From positions 87,004,206 through 87,068,205 of the forward strand of contig CM075855.1 in assembly GCA_037975125.1 (NCBI GenBank): 64,000 nucleotides of DNA. The letters are read 5' to 3'. Below, piece by piece: positions 13,499 to 27,381 of the stretch. Positions within the stretch are counted from its first letter, which is position 1, and every line of letters begins with the position of its first letter. Position numbers and translations under genes: made by a program. The notes under the pieces are model-generated. The model searched no databases, was not told the DNA's origin, and saw only the letters and a program-made list of their open reading frames with translations. Origin of the DNA: Latrodectus hesperus. Its lineage: Eukaryota > Arthropoda > Arachnida > Araneae > Theridiidae.

Positions 13499-16400
13499 GC
13501 ATTTGGTTTACTTATTATAAACACCGTTTTAAAAGGAAACTTTTGAAAAACACTCAGTCTTATGTGAAAAGAAATACAGTAGATTAGAAGACGTCAGTAG
13601 ATTAGAAGTATTTGTCAATATTGTTAATAACAAAAATTAATAAATAAAAAACAAAGAATACTTGAAATAGTCTTTACTTTCTAGAAATCTAGTGAATTTA
13701 AAGTCTCCCAGACTACTTTTTTGAATTAAAACATAATTTACTTCACTTTTTCATTCTAATTTGCCTTTGTAACGAATTTTGTAATACAGTAAATATAGAT
13801 AACATAATATTACAAAATGATAAATACTACATGTATTTATTTTTAAATATCTCAGATATATATCTGAAATACTCAGATTTTTAGTGAAAATTGCGTAATT
13901 TAGGCATATTCTAAGTTAAAATGGCATTTTCAGTGATTTGGCGACTTAGCGATCTTTTAATGAAATTCTTGGTGACTTTTTGGCGATATTCTTCCAACTA
14001 AACGATCACTTGAAGAAAAGCAGATATTACTGGAAAATTTCATCATTGAACCTCTAAGACCAATATTAAGTGGTATAGCCTAGAACTATTTAGAAATATT
14101 GACGAAACGTTTAGATTTTCACGTCAAGTGAGGCATAGTTACCCCCGCCCGATATAACAGGATTTTTCAGTGAATATGATCCACTTGAATTCTAGTCTAG
14201 TGCATAGAAACATTTCTATCTGAGATATTAGAGGATTATGTGTTTGAAAGCTGCTTCCTATTTTAATAGCAGAATTGGAGCTGTGTGGTTGTGTCTTCTA
14301 CAGCTGGAATTTTCTGTATCTTGTAAAAATTAAGACGAATAAAAATCTAGTGATTTTAAAGAGATTGTTTTATCCATTTTCAATCAACACCAACGCCTAA
14401 GTAGTGCAATGAGTATTGTCTTAATTCAAAAGATTTTTAGAATCTACTATGCTTTTACGGAAAGAGTATAGAACAATTAATTATCTGGTATATCAATAAT
14501 TGTATGCGTTTCTGCCGTTGATGAAAACTGATCATTAGATAGAAATCATTTTGTCAGCTTTCACCTTCAAGGATTCAATCACGTTTAAAGCAAACGCAAA
14601 CTACTTTTTTTATTAAATCATATTTGAATAAATTTTACAATTGTTAAGACCATTTAAAATTATTATGTTACTTTTTCTCGTCTGTCGTTTCAACGAAAAG
14701 CAAAACATTAACTCCAAGAGAGGTTTAGATGTTTATCACAAATGCAAACAGACAAACCCCTAAATCGAAAAGATGAAGGGTTATTTGCAGACGATCGAAT
14801 CATTACCAGTGTGCGATAACGCTCCATCGTTTCCAAACAGTGTCATTTGGAATTTTACAGTCGTTTGAAGAGCCAAAGGGGGTAAGGGTACGAAACTTTG
14901 TTCGAGGGTGGATCGAACGTGAGAAAGTGAAAGCGAAGGAACGCTCTCCACCCTTGCAGCGGGGTCCACGCCTACATTGAACGTGACTTTTAGCCAGCCT
15001 GCCCACTTTATACAGCAGCGTCACGATGCACGTTTTCGTCTTGAAATAAAAATAATATGCAAGCTCCGCACACATGGCTCCTGCTTTAAACTCGAGAACA
15101 CGAAGTGCACATAAAATACACTACTGCGATGTGAAAGGTAATGCCTTCGCAAAAAAGGCCAGCCTCTGAAATGGATGTTTGTTCAGAAACAAGGCAGCGG
15201 TTAGTTTTTGCAAAGTAACACAGGTATCGTTGCGTTATTTTCCATTTTTATGCCAGCGTTGTATCGATATAGATATTCGTGACGTCATTCGCGTTATTTT
15301 TATAATACTCACTCATCCATAAAAAGAGATTATTTGTTCTTATTCTTTGTTTTGATTTGTTTGTTAAAACTGGCGGGCCAGAATAAGAAAAAATTAAGTC
15401 TTAATCAATGGAAACCAATTCTTATATTAAATCTAGCTACTGAAAATGATGTAACAATGTCATCATAGTGATTGCTATAATGGCAACACATTGAATAAGT
15501 ATAACTTCGATGTGCTAGCATAAAGGTGTAGATTATATAGATTACTGTTTCATAGAAAATCAAATATTTTCCACACCGCTTAATTTAGGGCCTAATATGT
15601 GAATACTGTTGCAAGATTACCACTTCCAATGAGTACATACTCAAATAATGTACTAAATATACATAAATAATGTAATTCATGACTCCAATTTATTTTAGTT
15701 CAACAGTAATGAAAACCGATAGATACAGTAATTTTCCACTCGAAAGTGTCAAAAATTCTTGATGATTTTTACACTCAACAAATGAGAAAAATTTATAGTG
15801 TTCCCTTGTGTAACAATCTGATATTTTAAAAGAAATGCATTTAAATAGACGTGAAAAAAAACTCATTAAATCATAGAAATAAGTGGAAAAAATAAATCCT
15901 TATATATGGATTACGATATTTTTATCAGAAATGATGACTAAATAAGCATGTCTAATTGGTAGAGAGAATGATACATTTGACTTGCTAAGGAGGTAAAATG
16001 TAATAGAGCATATTGAAGAAAAACCGTAATTTTTAATCCTTAGAAAGTCAACAATATAATTAGCTGCTATGAATACTAGTTTACGGAGGATATCCATTTT
16101 ATTTTACCGAAGAATTCTTATCAATATATTTTGTTCTTTAAATCATTTTTAAAGGAAATATAAAATAGTAGTTAAAAAAATCCTATTCATTAATGGATAC
16201 TCTATCATAATTTTCTAATTGTTTTTTCTATGGAGTTATAATAAGCCTCAACAAAATTTATATTCCGTAATAAAAACAAAGTTCTTTTGCAATTAAAAAA
16301 ATAATTTGATAACGTCTCCTGTCTTTTAAAAAGCAACAAATAAGCATAATAAAATGAACGGAGAAAATCGTTCTACTATAATATATAAACAAAAACATGT

Positions 16401-19400
16401 CTTTTATTTCTCGATTTTATAAATGGAAAGATAAATGTTCCAGCATAATCACGTATGTTTTTGTTCTGATTCGGAATTTCTACTTCATACAATATATAAT
16501 TTATTTTCTTTTCAAAAATACACATTGATACTTTCTACAGCTTATATGGAATACTACTCAATCAGAATAGTAATTTTTGATCAGAACAAAAATTAATTAT
16601 TAAAAATCAGAACAGAATATCTATATTTTAAAAGTAAAACTGTGTGGTTGCCAGATATATAGATCAAACAAATTTGAAGAAAAAATAATTCAATAAAACA
16701 AACGATTCTAAAATAAATATTCGTGAATAAAATTATTTTCAAATAATGAAAGCTCAATAATTTTTAAGTTGTTTATGTAAGATTACAACTACATTTTCTA
16801 TTACTATGAATAGAATATGATGCAAATTCATAAGTTTAAATTTAACTGTTGTAGTTGATAGGATAAAAGAGAAATAATTCAATTACAATCATTATTTTTC
16901 ATAATATTTTTTTCCAAATAAACTAACAAAACGTGAAAATATTGACTCTAAAGCTATCCAGAAATGTTCATTACGCGTACATACATATATCCCAATTCGT
17001 TGAAATCCTAGTAATTTCTTTTTGACATAACAAGAATATATTAAGAGCTATAAGTTTTCGATCAATTTTATTCTTTTGAAAAGTCTGCTGATTAGGGACT
17101 AACGTAAAAGAGTGTAAAACTTGTAATATTGTCGACAACTATATATCGATAAGTTCTAACGAGCTTGAAAAAAGAAATGAAAACGATTTCTATAGGTTTC
17201 CGAAAAGTTAGTTTAACAAAATGGCAACATTTTGGTGAAGAAACCAATTAAGTTCTGCTATTTCGTTAGCAACGGTTTCGTTCAGTTATTTTTTTTATTT
17301 CATGTGGTGCCAACAACCCATTTTTCAAATACATTGTTAAGAGAAATTATTGCTCTATTTTTCAACTAATTCTTATAATTCAAATCTTTTAATGTAAATT
17401 TATTTTTAAATTATGTCAGTTTAACAAGTATAATAGCGTCATACATTAAACTTGGCAAACGTGAACAATTTCAGACATCTTATTATGGAACAAAATATGG
17501 GGCAATGAAGCACTTTTTTCCTCATTTTATTCAGGGAAAAAAAGGAGTTTTTTTCTTACTCAATTATATCTATAATTAAATACGTTATTTTATAATAAAA
17601 CAAAACTTTACGAACTGATAGTCCACAACGAATTAAAAATACACTTATAAATCAATTTATTGATTAATTTAATTAAAAACATTTATTCATTAAAGAAAAA
17701 CTCACTTTATTATATTCTTTAGTTTGAAACTTCAATAAATGAATTTAATATTTTTAACCAAAAGCAACCTGAAAACTATTATAACTAGCTTCATTAATTT
17801 TTTAATTATAAAGAAATAAGTTATTATCACAAATTACAAAAAAATGTTTGTAGACTTTAAAGAAAATATTAATAGATTATATAATTTTAGAAAATATGTA
17901 AACTAAAAAAAGATCTCATTTTTGAAAATATATTCATATAATTATGTATCATAAAAATTCGGATTTGTTAGAAAGTTTTTAAATGTATTAAAAATCTTTT
18001 GATTTGTTTGAGCTTTATGCTGTGTTTTAATTCTTAATGAAGCCTTTTAATTTCCTGAAACCATAAAACCGACGAAATAATTGAAAGAGTAAAATTACTT
18101 TAGAATATTTTACAAGCTAATTATTCAAATCGGTAGAATTTTTCTCGTAGAAACCGAAGAATGGAAACTTCAATTTAAACACAATAGTTTGTGTAAAAAG
18201 AATGTTATAAAATTTTCTAAAAATAACAAACATTCTTTGCAGGAAGCTTTTCAGTATAACCTCAATATCTTCTTTTCTTTAATTATTATCTTGTACAAAA
18301 TTGTAACGACAGGAAATGCGAACACAATAATTATTTAAGTTTTAATTTCATCGCAAAAGTTTTCGGAAAATAAATTTTATGAATCGGAAAGAAAACTTAA
18401 AATTCTCTCTTCTCTCAGGGAAAATAATTTAATTAAAATGTTTACCCTAGATTAAAAGCAAAGTACTCAACCGCCAAAGAAAAACCAAAAATTCTAAGAA
18501 AAACTGTAATACCTCGGTTATTTGTAGATGAGCCTTACATTAGGAAAGAAAACTTAATTTCTTAAGTATTTCGCCAAAAATATGCCAAAAAATGCAAGAA
18601 AGTGCTCAAGAAACGTGTGATGAAGCTAGCATGAATGGTTCTGAATTTTAATTAACAAAGTAAATACAGGAGCAAAAAATACGTTTATAAAATCGTCTGC
18701 TGTCTAGCAGTTGAAGAAATTTTAAGTTTAGAAAACTTAAGAATGCTTGGACTTTTGGGAAATGACCAAAAACAAAAACAAAAAGTTGAAGATTAAATGT
18801 TTTAAATATAAAGAGAGGAAAGAGTTAAAATTTATCATTACTTTTGCAGTTTGCAAAAATTTCAACCCTTTTAACGGTGCCATTTTGTACTTAAGTCCAG
18901 ACTTTAAATTTTCTTAGCGGTATTTTTTCTTTTTGATTTATTTTATTTCTTCAGTCGAGTGTGTGTGGTTTTTCCCCTTTCGCTTAAAGTTTTGATGATT
19001 AAACCAACAAAAGAAAAAGAGAAAGAGTATTTTAAAACGTTTTTAAGTCTGCCAAGATTATATATATAGAAAGTGCGTAAAGTGTATATTTTTATTTTTG
19101 CATTAGTAGAATTTTATTCGAAAGTGTTCTATATGTGAAAAGTTAATGAAGAACACTTATGCATACATTTTAAATTCTTTTGTATACAATTTCTGAAAAA
19201 GAGATGATATAAATATTTTCAACAGAATTTTTTAAAATTTAAACATTTTAATGACATTAAAATTATAAAATATTTTTATTTTTCAAATTTTATAGTATTT
19301 TTTTAAACAAGTCTCACAAATAATTTTTTCGTTGAGTAACTAAAATTGTAATTGAAATTTTGTGATACTTTCAACTTTTTTCAAAATTAAAAATATATTT

Positions 19401-20454
19401 TATTTAAATAAATTTTATTTAGTTAATAATCAGTACAAATCATAAAAAAATATTTTTTAAATGTAATTTAATTTCTAGAAAATATTCTCTCACTTTAACT
19501 GTTTTTTAAGAAACTGAGATTATATCTGCAATATAATTAATAAATTACTGAATTGACTTTAAAATTGTTCAACAAAATATGTAAAGTAATATTTTGAGTG
19601 CGTGTGTGAAAGTGACTTTTCTACTTCTTTTTTTATTTGTAATTGTGCATCTGTTCCCTACTTAATTAGTATTATTATCAACTTAATTAGTAAGTTATTA
19701 ATATTATTAGCATAGTATTTACATAGCCAACAACCCATCGTTATAAATAAGACACGCATTGTTACGATTTAAGACACAATAAACATTTTATTTCAATTTA
19801 TTAGATATAATAACTTATTAGATTTCATAATTCTCATGACAATTCGTTAATTTTATAAAATTTTATGCAATAAAAAATAGTGTTGTATATTAACTAAAAC
19901 TTTTTAAGGTAATGTAATTAGATTAAATTGATTGATAAAAATGAAAATATAGATTAGATACTATTAAATCTTAACCATCGCTTATTAATTTAATTAAAAT
20001 TGAACTTCCAGCGTTATATTACTTTATAATTCATTTACCTACAGTTATCCCTGATATATTATAAATTTCAAACAATTTTCAAATCTAGCTGCAAACCGAG
20101 TAATGTAAAATGTATTATAATTCAAATTAGGAAATTTATATTGTTTTCAAAATATTATGAGAAGATGTAATAATTTGTAATCTGCATATTAAATGGAATA
20201 TTTAAAATAATTTGCTCGGATGCTATGTATATAAATCATAATATACGTTTCAAAAATGCTATTTTGTTGTAATGAAGAAAATTAAAATAAATAAGTTTTA
20301 TTAATTTTTAATAATTTTATTATTAATTTATGTATTTTTCATTTGCCTGATAGTAAATTGCTATAAAATATCAAATGTACGTAATAATAATGTATGAAGC
20401 AATTTTTTTAATAGTTTACAATAATTATACATTTACAATTATTTCTTAGAAATA
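13499..20454. other. AT-rich intergenic desert
   Basis: No gene found. The 15900-16097 minus frame is AT-biased and featureless. The only compositional outlier is the island at 14750-15260. Confidence 0.6.
14750..15260. promoter_or_regulatory. GC-richer island, candidate conserved noncoding element
   Basis: About 500 bp with near-balanced composition inside very AT-rich DNA. It contains an AGGGTGGA / TCCACCCT inverted pair (14905-14912 and 14947-14954) and several CG dinucleotides. Two minus-strand open frames overlap it (14781-14969 and 14803-15075) but show no recognisable domain. It may be a regulatory element, an unannotated exon or an old repeat; the sequence alone does not decide. Confidence 0.35.
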
Positions 20455-20660
20455 GAGTCTGACTGAGAGAAGAACATAACGAGCAATAGCTCCTCGTCCC
20501 CACATCATTAGGGGCTTCCAAATCGAATAGAAAGTTTATTTTACGTTGTCAGTAGAATAGAATCATTTACCCCTTCGAATAGACAGTTTGTTGCTGTAAG
20601 GCAGAGAGGGCCCATAAAGAGGTTTTTGCCCTGGGCCCCAACTAGGATATGTCGAGCTCT
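20455..20660. other. GC-richer fragment, possible old repeat
   Basis: It includes GAGGGCCCATAAAGAGGTTT followed by a GGGCCCC-rich stretch, and shares the 14-mer AGAAGAACATAACG with about 11371. A dispersed repeat is likely, but the family is not recognised. Confidence 0.35.
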
Positions 20661-22639
20661 GGAAATAATATCATTCTGAAAGTTAGATAAATGCATAAAA
20701 CAGAGCATAAATTCTTAGAAGAAAAAATATATAAATCTTTTAATGTATATATAAAAAACCAGCCGAATGTTTACACATATTTTCATTGAAAATCCGATTA
20801 ATTTATCGATGATATCAGTTATTTAATCGCAAATGCATGTCATCGTTTTGTTTTGCATCAAAATCGAAAGATTATCGTCAGACGATAGTTATTTTTATCA
20901 TTTTTCTGCCCATCTCCACTTTAATTAAACTTTTTTTTAACATATAAAAGCTCAGACGTAAACTTTGTTCTACATCTAGATTAGTAATTAACATAATTAG
21001 GTAATTATATTTGTACACTAGAAAATATTTTGAAAATTAATTAGGAAAAAATTCGTTATTTTGAGCTCAATTCCGCTTAACAGTTTCTACCTCTTTAATT
21101 ATGATTAGAAAAATGGGAGCGAGATAAAAGTAATTGAATTTATGATCAAAGTACATGTAAGTTTCGAATATTTTGGCGTTATTAGCATTTAGAAAGGGAA
21201 AGCGTAGTAAAATTTATACTTTCCTAAGCGAAACAAATTAATGAAATTGTTATAAAATACAGACAATTAAATAATAGTAAATATGCTAGCGATTGATTTA
21301 TATTAAAAAATTATTAACATAGATCATCTAAATGAATACCTTAAATAAATATCTTTAAGTTTTATAAATATTTTTAATATGAAAATTTTATTTATATTTT
21401 TTTCTGTATATTTAATTTTTCTCGAAATCATTCCTATTTCATTCTGAAAAATAAGAACACGAATATATTACATTTTTTTCCAATTAAAAGAATAAAATGA
21501 AAGTATATTAAACATAAGAAATATTGTTTTCTCAATTTCGGAATACATATATAAAGCAATCGAATAACGTGTAAAAGATTATGCTGAAATATGAAAGAAG
21601 AAAAAATAATATTTGCTTAGTTAATATTTGCAACAATATAGCATTTTTTTTCGAGAAAAATTGGCTTCTATAAAAATTACAATAACTTCACAAATTTTAT
21701 AAATATTCTCATTAATTTACTGAGATAATTGAGTTATACACAGCTGCAATATTTTATGGAAGGTTAAAAGATATGATAAAATGTGAAAACAGATGATAAA
21801 ATGCGGTTAAAGTAATGGTTCAATAATTTATGCGTAGAATTTGATTCACACACGCCGATATCAGAATATTAATGAGAAGCGCCATCTATGGAGGAAGTTG
21901 AAAAAAAGAATCATATTATATAAAATTAGGTCTGCATGTAATATTGCGTTTTTAAGTAAATAGTATTTAAATAATAATAACAATTAAGCTAAAGATAATG
22001 AAGTCATTTAATTATTAAATAATCTGTTCAATGATTTCATATTATTTAGGTATGATATTTGATAAATTAATCGATATTTATTTAATATTAATGCAATAAA
22101 AAGTAAAATTTGAAAGAAATATAAACTAAGCCTAATTTACTAAGTTATTAAACGTATATTTTCTGACAGAGAGATTCGTAATATATCTATATTATTCTTT
22201 AGTATATATATTATATAGTGATACTATCCTTCAGTGATGACCTTGAAAAATGCCATCTTAGACATGTTTACCCAGTCGCTTGATCTCGTGTGTAGCTCTG
22301 AAAATAAAGCTTCTTTCTCTGAATGTATCAAAGAATTTCGTTTTTGTCATTGTGTATTAATTAAAAATGCTTTATATTTAAATAGTGAAAGCAAATGCTG
22401 AAAAACAATTAAATATTCATGATTTAAAAATGACTCAAGTTCATTGATTTATTTTAAAATATTCTTGATGTATTCAGTTTGATTTATTGATTTGAATAAT
22501 ACCACAACACAATTTTTTCAACTCTAATTAAAAACCAATGCTTATCATGAATTCCTCTAACCTAAACAATAAAATTCCGTTGTCAACTACTAACTGCAAG
22601 TATTTGATAATAGTAATAAAATTAAATTTTATACGTTTG

Positions 22640-23060
22640 AATTAATTTAGCTAATAAAGTTACTTGAATCACTAATAAATTTTAATTTATCTTGGTAACA
22701 TGACTCTCAGGTATTAATAAAAAATTAACTTTTATTAATATTGACACGAGTACTTTTGCCAGTAAAGTTATAATGGAAACTAATTAAGCATTTGAATTTA
22801 AGACAATTTCACTGAATTACAATTTAACTGACATGTAATCGGTAATCTAAGTTTTTTTTAAATTTGGAATCACCGTAGACAATGTAATTATCTCGGAAGT
22901 AATTAGGCTTGTACTAAGCAATTAAATGGCTTGAATAGACAGGTAAGTGACTGACTATGAAGGCAATTTGCTGGTAAAAACGTCAGAAGCAATAAAACTG
23001 GAGGTAATGGGGCTCTAGCTTAAAACAGCGACCCCATTAAGCTTTCAAAAATGTTACCCA
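22640..23060. promoter_or_regulatory. Candidate enhancer-like homeodomain motif cluster
   Basis: The stretch has many TAATTA/ATTAA-type cores (CTAATTAAGC, AGTAATTAGGC, GCAATTAAATGG), K50-type TAATC sites (GTAATCGGTAATCTAAG near 22840) and an E-box-like CAGGTAAGTG near 22940. It then becomes GC-richer (AACTGGAGGTAATGGGGCTC). AT-rich DNA gives many such cores by chance, so the functional call is weak. Confidence 0.25.
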
Positions 23061-24250
23061 GGTACAGCGTTCTTTTGACAAGATTTTCTAATAAATATGC
23101 CTCAATTTAAAAGTAAATTCATAAATATATTATAAATTGTGTGTGGCATTTGTAAAACTGAGGAACGTAATTTCATGTTGCTCCAGGTTGTTTTAGTGAT
23201 TTAAAAACGAATATATATACTCCATTTGAATTCAATGGTTTATTTAAATGTTAATTTAAATTTTTTGTGAAATTATTTTTTATAAATATTTTATAAAATA
23301 AAATAAATGAAAAGTATTAAAATCTGTTATTCATTACAAAACTTCAATATTTGAGTTTGAAGCTGGAAACAAAGAGCACTCTGTTAAGCGTTCGTATGTT
23401 CGATTCCAGATTTAGCTGTAAATGCTTATACTTGTTTCAAATCCATAGGAAATTTTAATTCGTATCAAATATAATACAAATTTCAAACACATATATGATT
23501 TGGCATTGAATTTGGCTGTAATAATTACATAAATTCAACCTTGATAACATTGAATACTTAAAAAAACAGATTGATGCACATTGATGTTGTTAATATAAAA
23601 ATAATATTGTGAGACTATACACTGTCACTTATATATAATCAGTCTATCTTAAACATTTAAATTAATTAATTTTTGTCAAATATAACTTTAAAATATAAAA
23701 ATCTAAAGTTTAACATAATGCTTTATGAGTAAACGCTTAAACAATATGCTACACATAAAATGTTGGAAAATTTCAAATATTCGCTTTTTATCATATTTGA
23801 TAAAATAAATACAGGTGGAGGAAAAATAATAAGGAATATTCTTAGAGCAGACAAGACTTTTAAAACATTACCTATTTCTTGTTATAAACTGACCATCAAC
23901 AACAACAACAATCACAGATTCGTATAAGCAATATGCTAATTATTGTCTACTTATGATTAAATGGAAAATATACTTGATGTTAAGTCAATAATAAATTGAA
24001 TTACCCAGGAAGTTACTAATAAATACATCTTATCATTTTCTCACCATTATTTCCACCTATCTAAAATTTCACACAGAAATTTAAATTTAATTACAAATGT
24101 TACCAATAGAAGGCACTGTACTGATAAGTCTAAATGCGCGTGTAATGGATTTGAAACGAATGTGATGCAATTCCAGCGGCTGTTTTCAAACAATACTGAC
24201 TCTAATATTTGTTACCATTTCTTAAACTATTGAATCTGATAACGACGTTT

Positions 24251-24265
24251 AGCGCCACCTATTAG
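24251..24265 (-). promoter_or_regulatory. CTCF-like motif
   Basis: AGCGCCACCTATTAG matches the arthropod-style AGCGCCAYCT core and 10 of 12 positions of GCCMYCTRSTGG. A second 10 of 12 match in the opposite orientation, CCAATAGAAGGC, lies at 24103-24114. Confidence 0.35.
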
Positions 24266-24584
24266 GAGAATCTGAATCTAATTTTGAACGAATTACATCA
24301 AACATTTCACACAAAACATCTACTATCTATCATTTCTTCATTTAAGTTGATGGTAACTGCATAACATTATTTTGCTGTTACTTCCAAAGAGTTCAGCTTA
24401 AATACAAAAGCACGACCTTAATGAATGGCAAATATTATTCCAGTACCCTATGAAAAACATATGCAGAAGAAATAGTTCCTTCCATAAGTATTTTTAAATA
24501 TCGGCAAATTTTGCCAGAACATAATAAATAGTTTTCTGGAGTACTTGTAAAAAGCAGTTTCATTGATATTTATTTTAGCGCATC

Positions 24585-24850
24585 GTACAACAGAAACCAC
24601 ACTGGCTGATAACTTCATGTTCCTTGATACATAGTCAGCCTCCCCACCCCACTACACCTGAAGTGGCAAGAGAACTGGATAAGTTCTCCGTTCCTATTAT
24701 TCTAGGGTTCATTAATTATTTGTTAAAGCCATTAACCATTCGTGGTGGCCTGTAGTGATTCCAGTGCCTCTTCATAGAGCCTGGAGTTTTCAACAGCATT
24801 GATTTATCTTCAGCTTCACCACGATTTATTTCTTTTACGTCAGGAAGTAA
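24585..24850. other. GC-richer fragment of unknown nature
   Basis: It includes GTCAGCCTCCCCACCCCACT and GAAGTGGCAAGAGAACTGGA and has more balanced composition than its flanks. No coding or transposon signature was recognised. Confidence 0.3.
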
Positions 24851-25583
24851 TTTTTCTAGTTGTTTGACATTGGGTTAAATAGATTCAGAGATATCAATTA
24901 AATATAAGGAACAACGGGCACACTATTCCATCCATTACTATTCATGCTAGTGATGCCTTATATACACTCCTGTAATCTCATTTATGTCCTGTAATTGTAA
25001 TAGGTACATCGAAATACTAGTACGAAACATTAGTTAGTCCTTGTTGAACTATAATGAGTAAATATATATTAATTTATGCACCAAAAATATGCTCTGATTT
25101 GGTATTCAGCATAAACATGTACTAATGCAAGGTGAAATAATCAAGAGGTAATTATTTTTAGATTGATTGATTATAAAAATGGGATATTAGTTTTCTAGAA
25201 AGATATCCTATTAAATTATTTATATATAAAAATACAAAATGAAGGATATATATTAAGATTTGAAAATATCATAGTTTAGAAATAAAAATATGGAGAAAAG
25301 ATTTAGATAGAAAAAACAAATATAAACTCAAATTTAAATTGATGATTTGATAGAAATTTGTACAGATTCAATTCTTTGTTATGCTAAAAATTAAAAAAAT
25401 TATGTACTGAATTGCATCCATTAATCATATTTTTACCTACTCGATGCTATAAAAATAAGTGAAGTCAATATATTATGCATAATTATTTATTTATTTTGTA
25501 TTATTTTAAATTTTAATTAATTTGCAAAAACTATTTCATCTCCTACATTAAAATATTCCATCTTAGAAAACAATCATAATTTA

Positions 25584-25586
<3 letters not shown>

Positions 25587-25660
<74 letters not shown>

Positions 25661-25674
25661 TAGATAGATAGATA
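25587..25674. repeat. (TA)n followed by (GATA)n microsatellite
   Basis: About 72 bp of TA, then four GATA units at 25659-25674. Confidence 0.97.
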
Positions 25675-27381
25675 TAAACACATTACACTACAAATAATAA
25701 AATATTTTAAGGTGTTTTCCTCTTAATTAATGTTGTTGCCATAATAATAAATTTAAATTAACTTCCTACGCGTTTAATTACTTTTTCCAAACATTATGCT
25801 GCAATTTTTTTAATTACATGTTCTAAAACATTAATTTCAATAAATTTTAAAAATTAATTTCACTTCAAATATTATTAAATACACTCTGGGGTATACGGTG
25901 AAACAGTTGTCGCCAAATTGACACAAATTTGCCCCAAATTTCAAGGTTTATGTGATATTACACATGTGCTTATTGTGCATTAAATATTTAACAATAACTT
26001 TTTTATAATATAAAAAAATATTATTCTAAGTGAGGGATTTATAGATTATATAGGTATTTATAGGTTATTTCAAATTCTGTTTTTTTTTTCTTTATTTATA
26101 GTCACATTTAATATTTCCGACGATTTTTTTACGTATCATTTGATAATGAATTACTTAAAAATGCTTAAATTTAAATAAATGCTTAAACAGTTGGAAAGTA
26201 TTGCTATTGTTGTAAATAATATCCAATGTTTCTAACTTTTAGCACTACGTGGGGTGGAATTGATTAAAACCTTATGTTCTGGGGCTCTCAATAATTGCTC
26301 TATCGTAGACCATAAAGTATTTCTTTGTAATTTAGAAGCAGGAATTAAGAAAATGATTCCCAGAGTCTTTACACGCCACTCTCAAAAATATCACTTCACA
26401 TGGAAGATATTGCGACCACATCCTATCTAACGTACTCTAGCTGCCATTAGCGAACACGACTGATCTTCGATTGGGCCAGGATTCGAACTAACTATCTTTT
26501 GACAACGGGAATGATGGCCTAACCAAATAGGCCTCCGCAGCCTCCATTGTTAAACTATTAAAAGTAATAAAATACAGCAGAATATAAAGAAATAGGGAAC
26601 CTGATATGCTTAAATTTTGAAGAATAGTATGTTAAAAGAATGTATATAACAAAAGAAAAATAATTATGCATCATAAATAAATAGGAATTACATTTTTCAC
26701 AAATAGAACAACGTTTACATTAAAACGATGAAAATGTTTTATTCAAAAAGAAAGAGATTACAATAGAATTTTTCAAGGACGCAAAGGTCGAGAAGTAAGC
26801 AACGATAGGGCACATAAATTTAAATGATTTTAGAATTATTATGCTCGGAACTTCGCAGAAGTTTCAAGTAATTCTTTTGAAAATACAAACGACCTCGTTT
26901 AAGATGCTTCAATTGTTCCATAATTAATCAACTGAATTGAACGAGAATCGAAAAAATATGCAAATTTAAGATTCTAAAGCGCAAGGTAATGAATTTTTCA
27001 AAAATATAATTAATTTCGCGAGGCATTCATATTTTTTTGTTGTATTTTATTTCCTCATTTCCGGAAGGCGGAAGTAGATTTTTGAATTATGAAAAGCATC
27101 TAGCCTTGAAAGTGAAAGGGAAGCAGGGATTTGATGATGAAATTGGCATCACGGTATCGAATAAAGCAAAAGTTGAGTCAATAATAAAAACGATATTCAC
27201 CGCCCACATTTTTGTTCCTTCAATATTTGAAAGCGCTGATTACCATGACCCATAAAATCAACCAACTATCCAACTATTTTTTTTTTAAATATGTTGCCAT
27301 CACATTTTATGCCCCATTATTTAAAAGTAAATACTTTTAAAACAAGTTTAATTCTTCAAATGTAGAAAACAATTCAAATTA
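25675..27381. other. AT-rich intergenic DNA containing one SINE copy
   Basis: No supportable host gene. The 27037-27255 plus frame (72 codons) has no recognised domain. A tRNA-derived SINE lies at 26272-26550. Confidence 0.5.
26272..26550 (-). mobile_element. tRNA-derived SINE, family S1 copy 1
   Basis: Read on the minus strand, the head shows a pol III A-box-like TTTGGTTAGGCC (plus 26518-26529) and a B-box-like AGTTCGAATCC (plus 26479-26489) at tRNA-like spacing. The body matches copies at 47462 and 54773, including TTTAGAAGCAGGRAT and ATCACTTCACATGGA (ATTTCACTTGGAGGG in the other copies). This is the most diverged of the three. Confidence 0.75.

Larger units (their letters stand above)
20661..25586. 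other. AT-rich intergenic desert with a motif-rich subregion
   Basis: No gene found. It holds CTCF-like matches at 21880-21891, 24103-24114 and 24254-24265, a homeodomain-motif-rich stretch at 22640-23060, and a GC-richer stretch at about 24585-24850. A possible LTR 3' end (AATAAAGCTTCTTTCTCTG) lies near 22300. Confidence 0.5.

Noticed and set aside
27037..27255. 72-codon frame with fairly balanced composition
   Set aside because: No family recognised and no splice or repeat context. It could be a fragment of something, but that cannot be supported.
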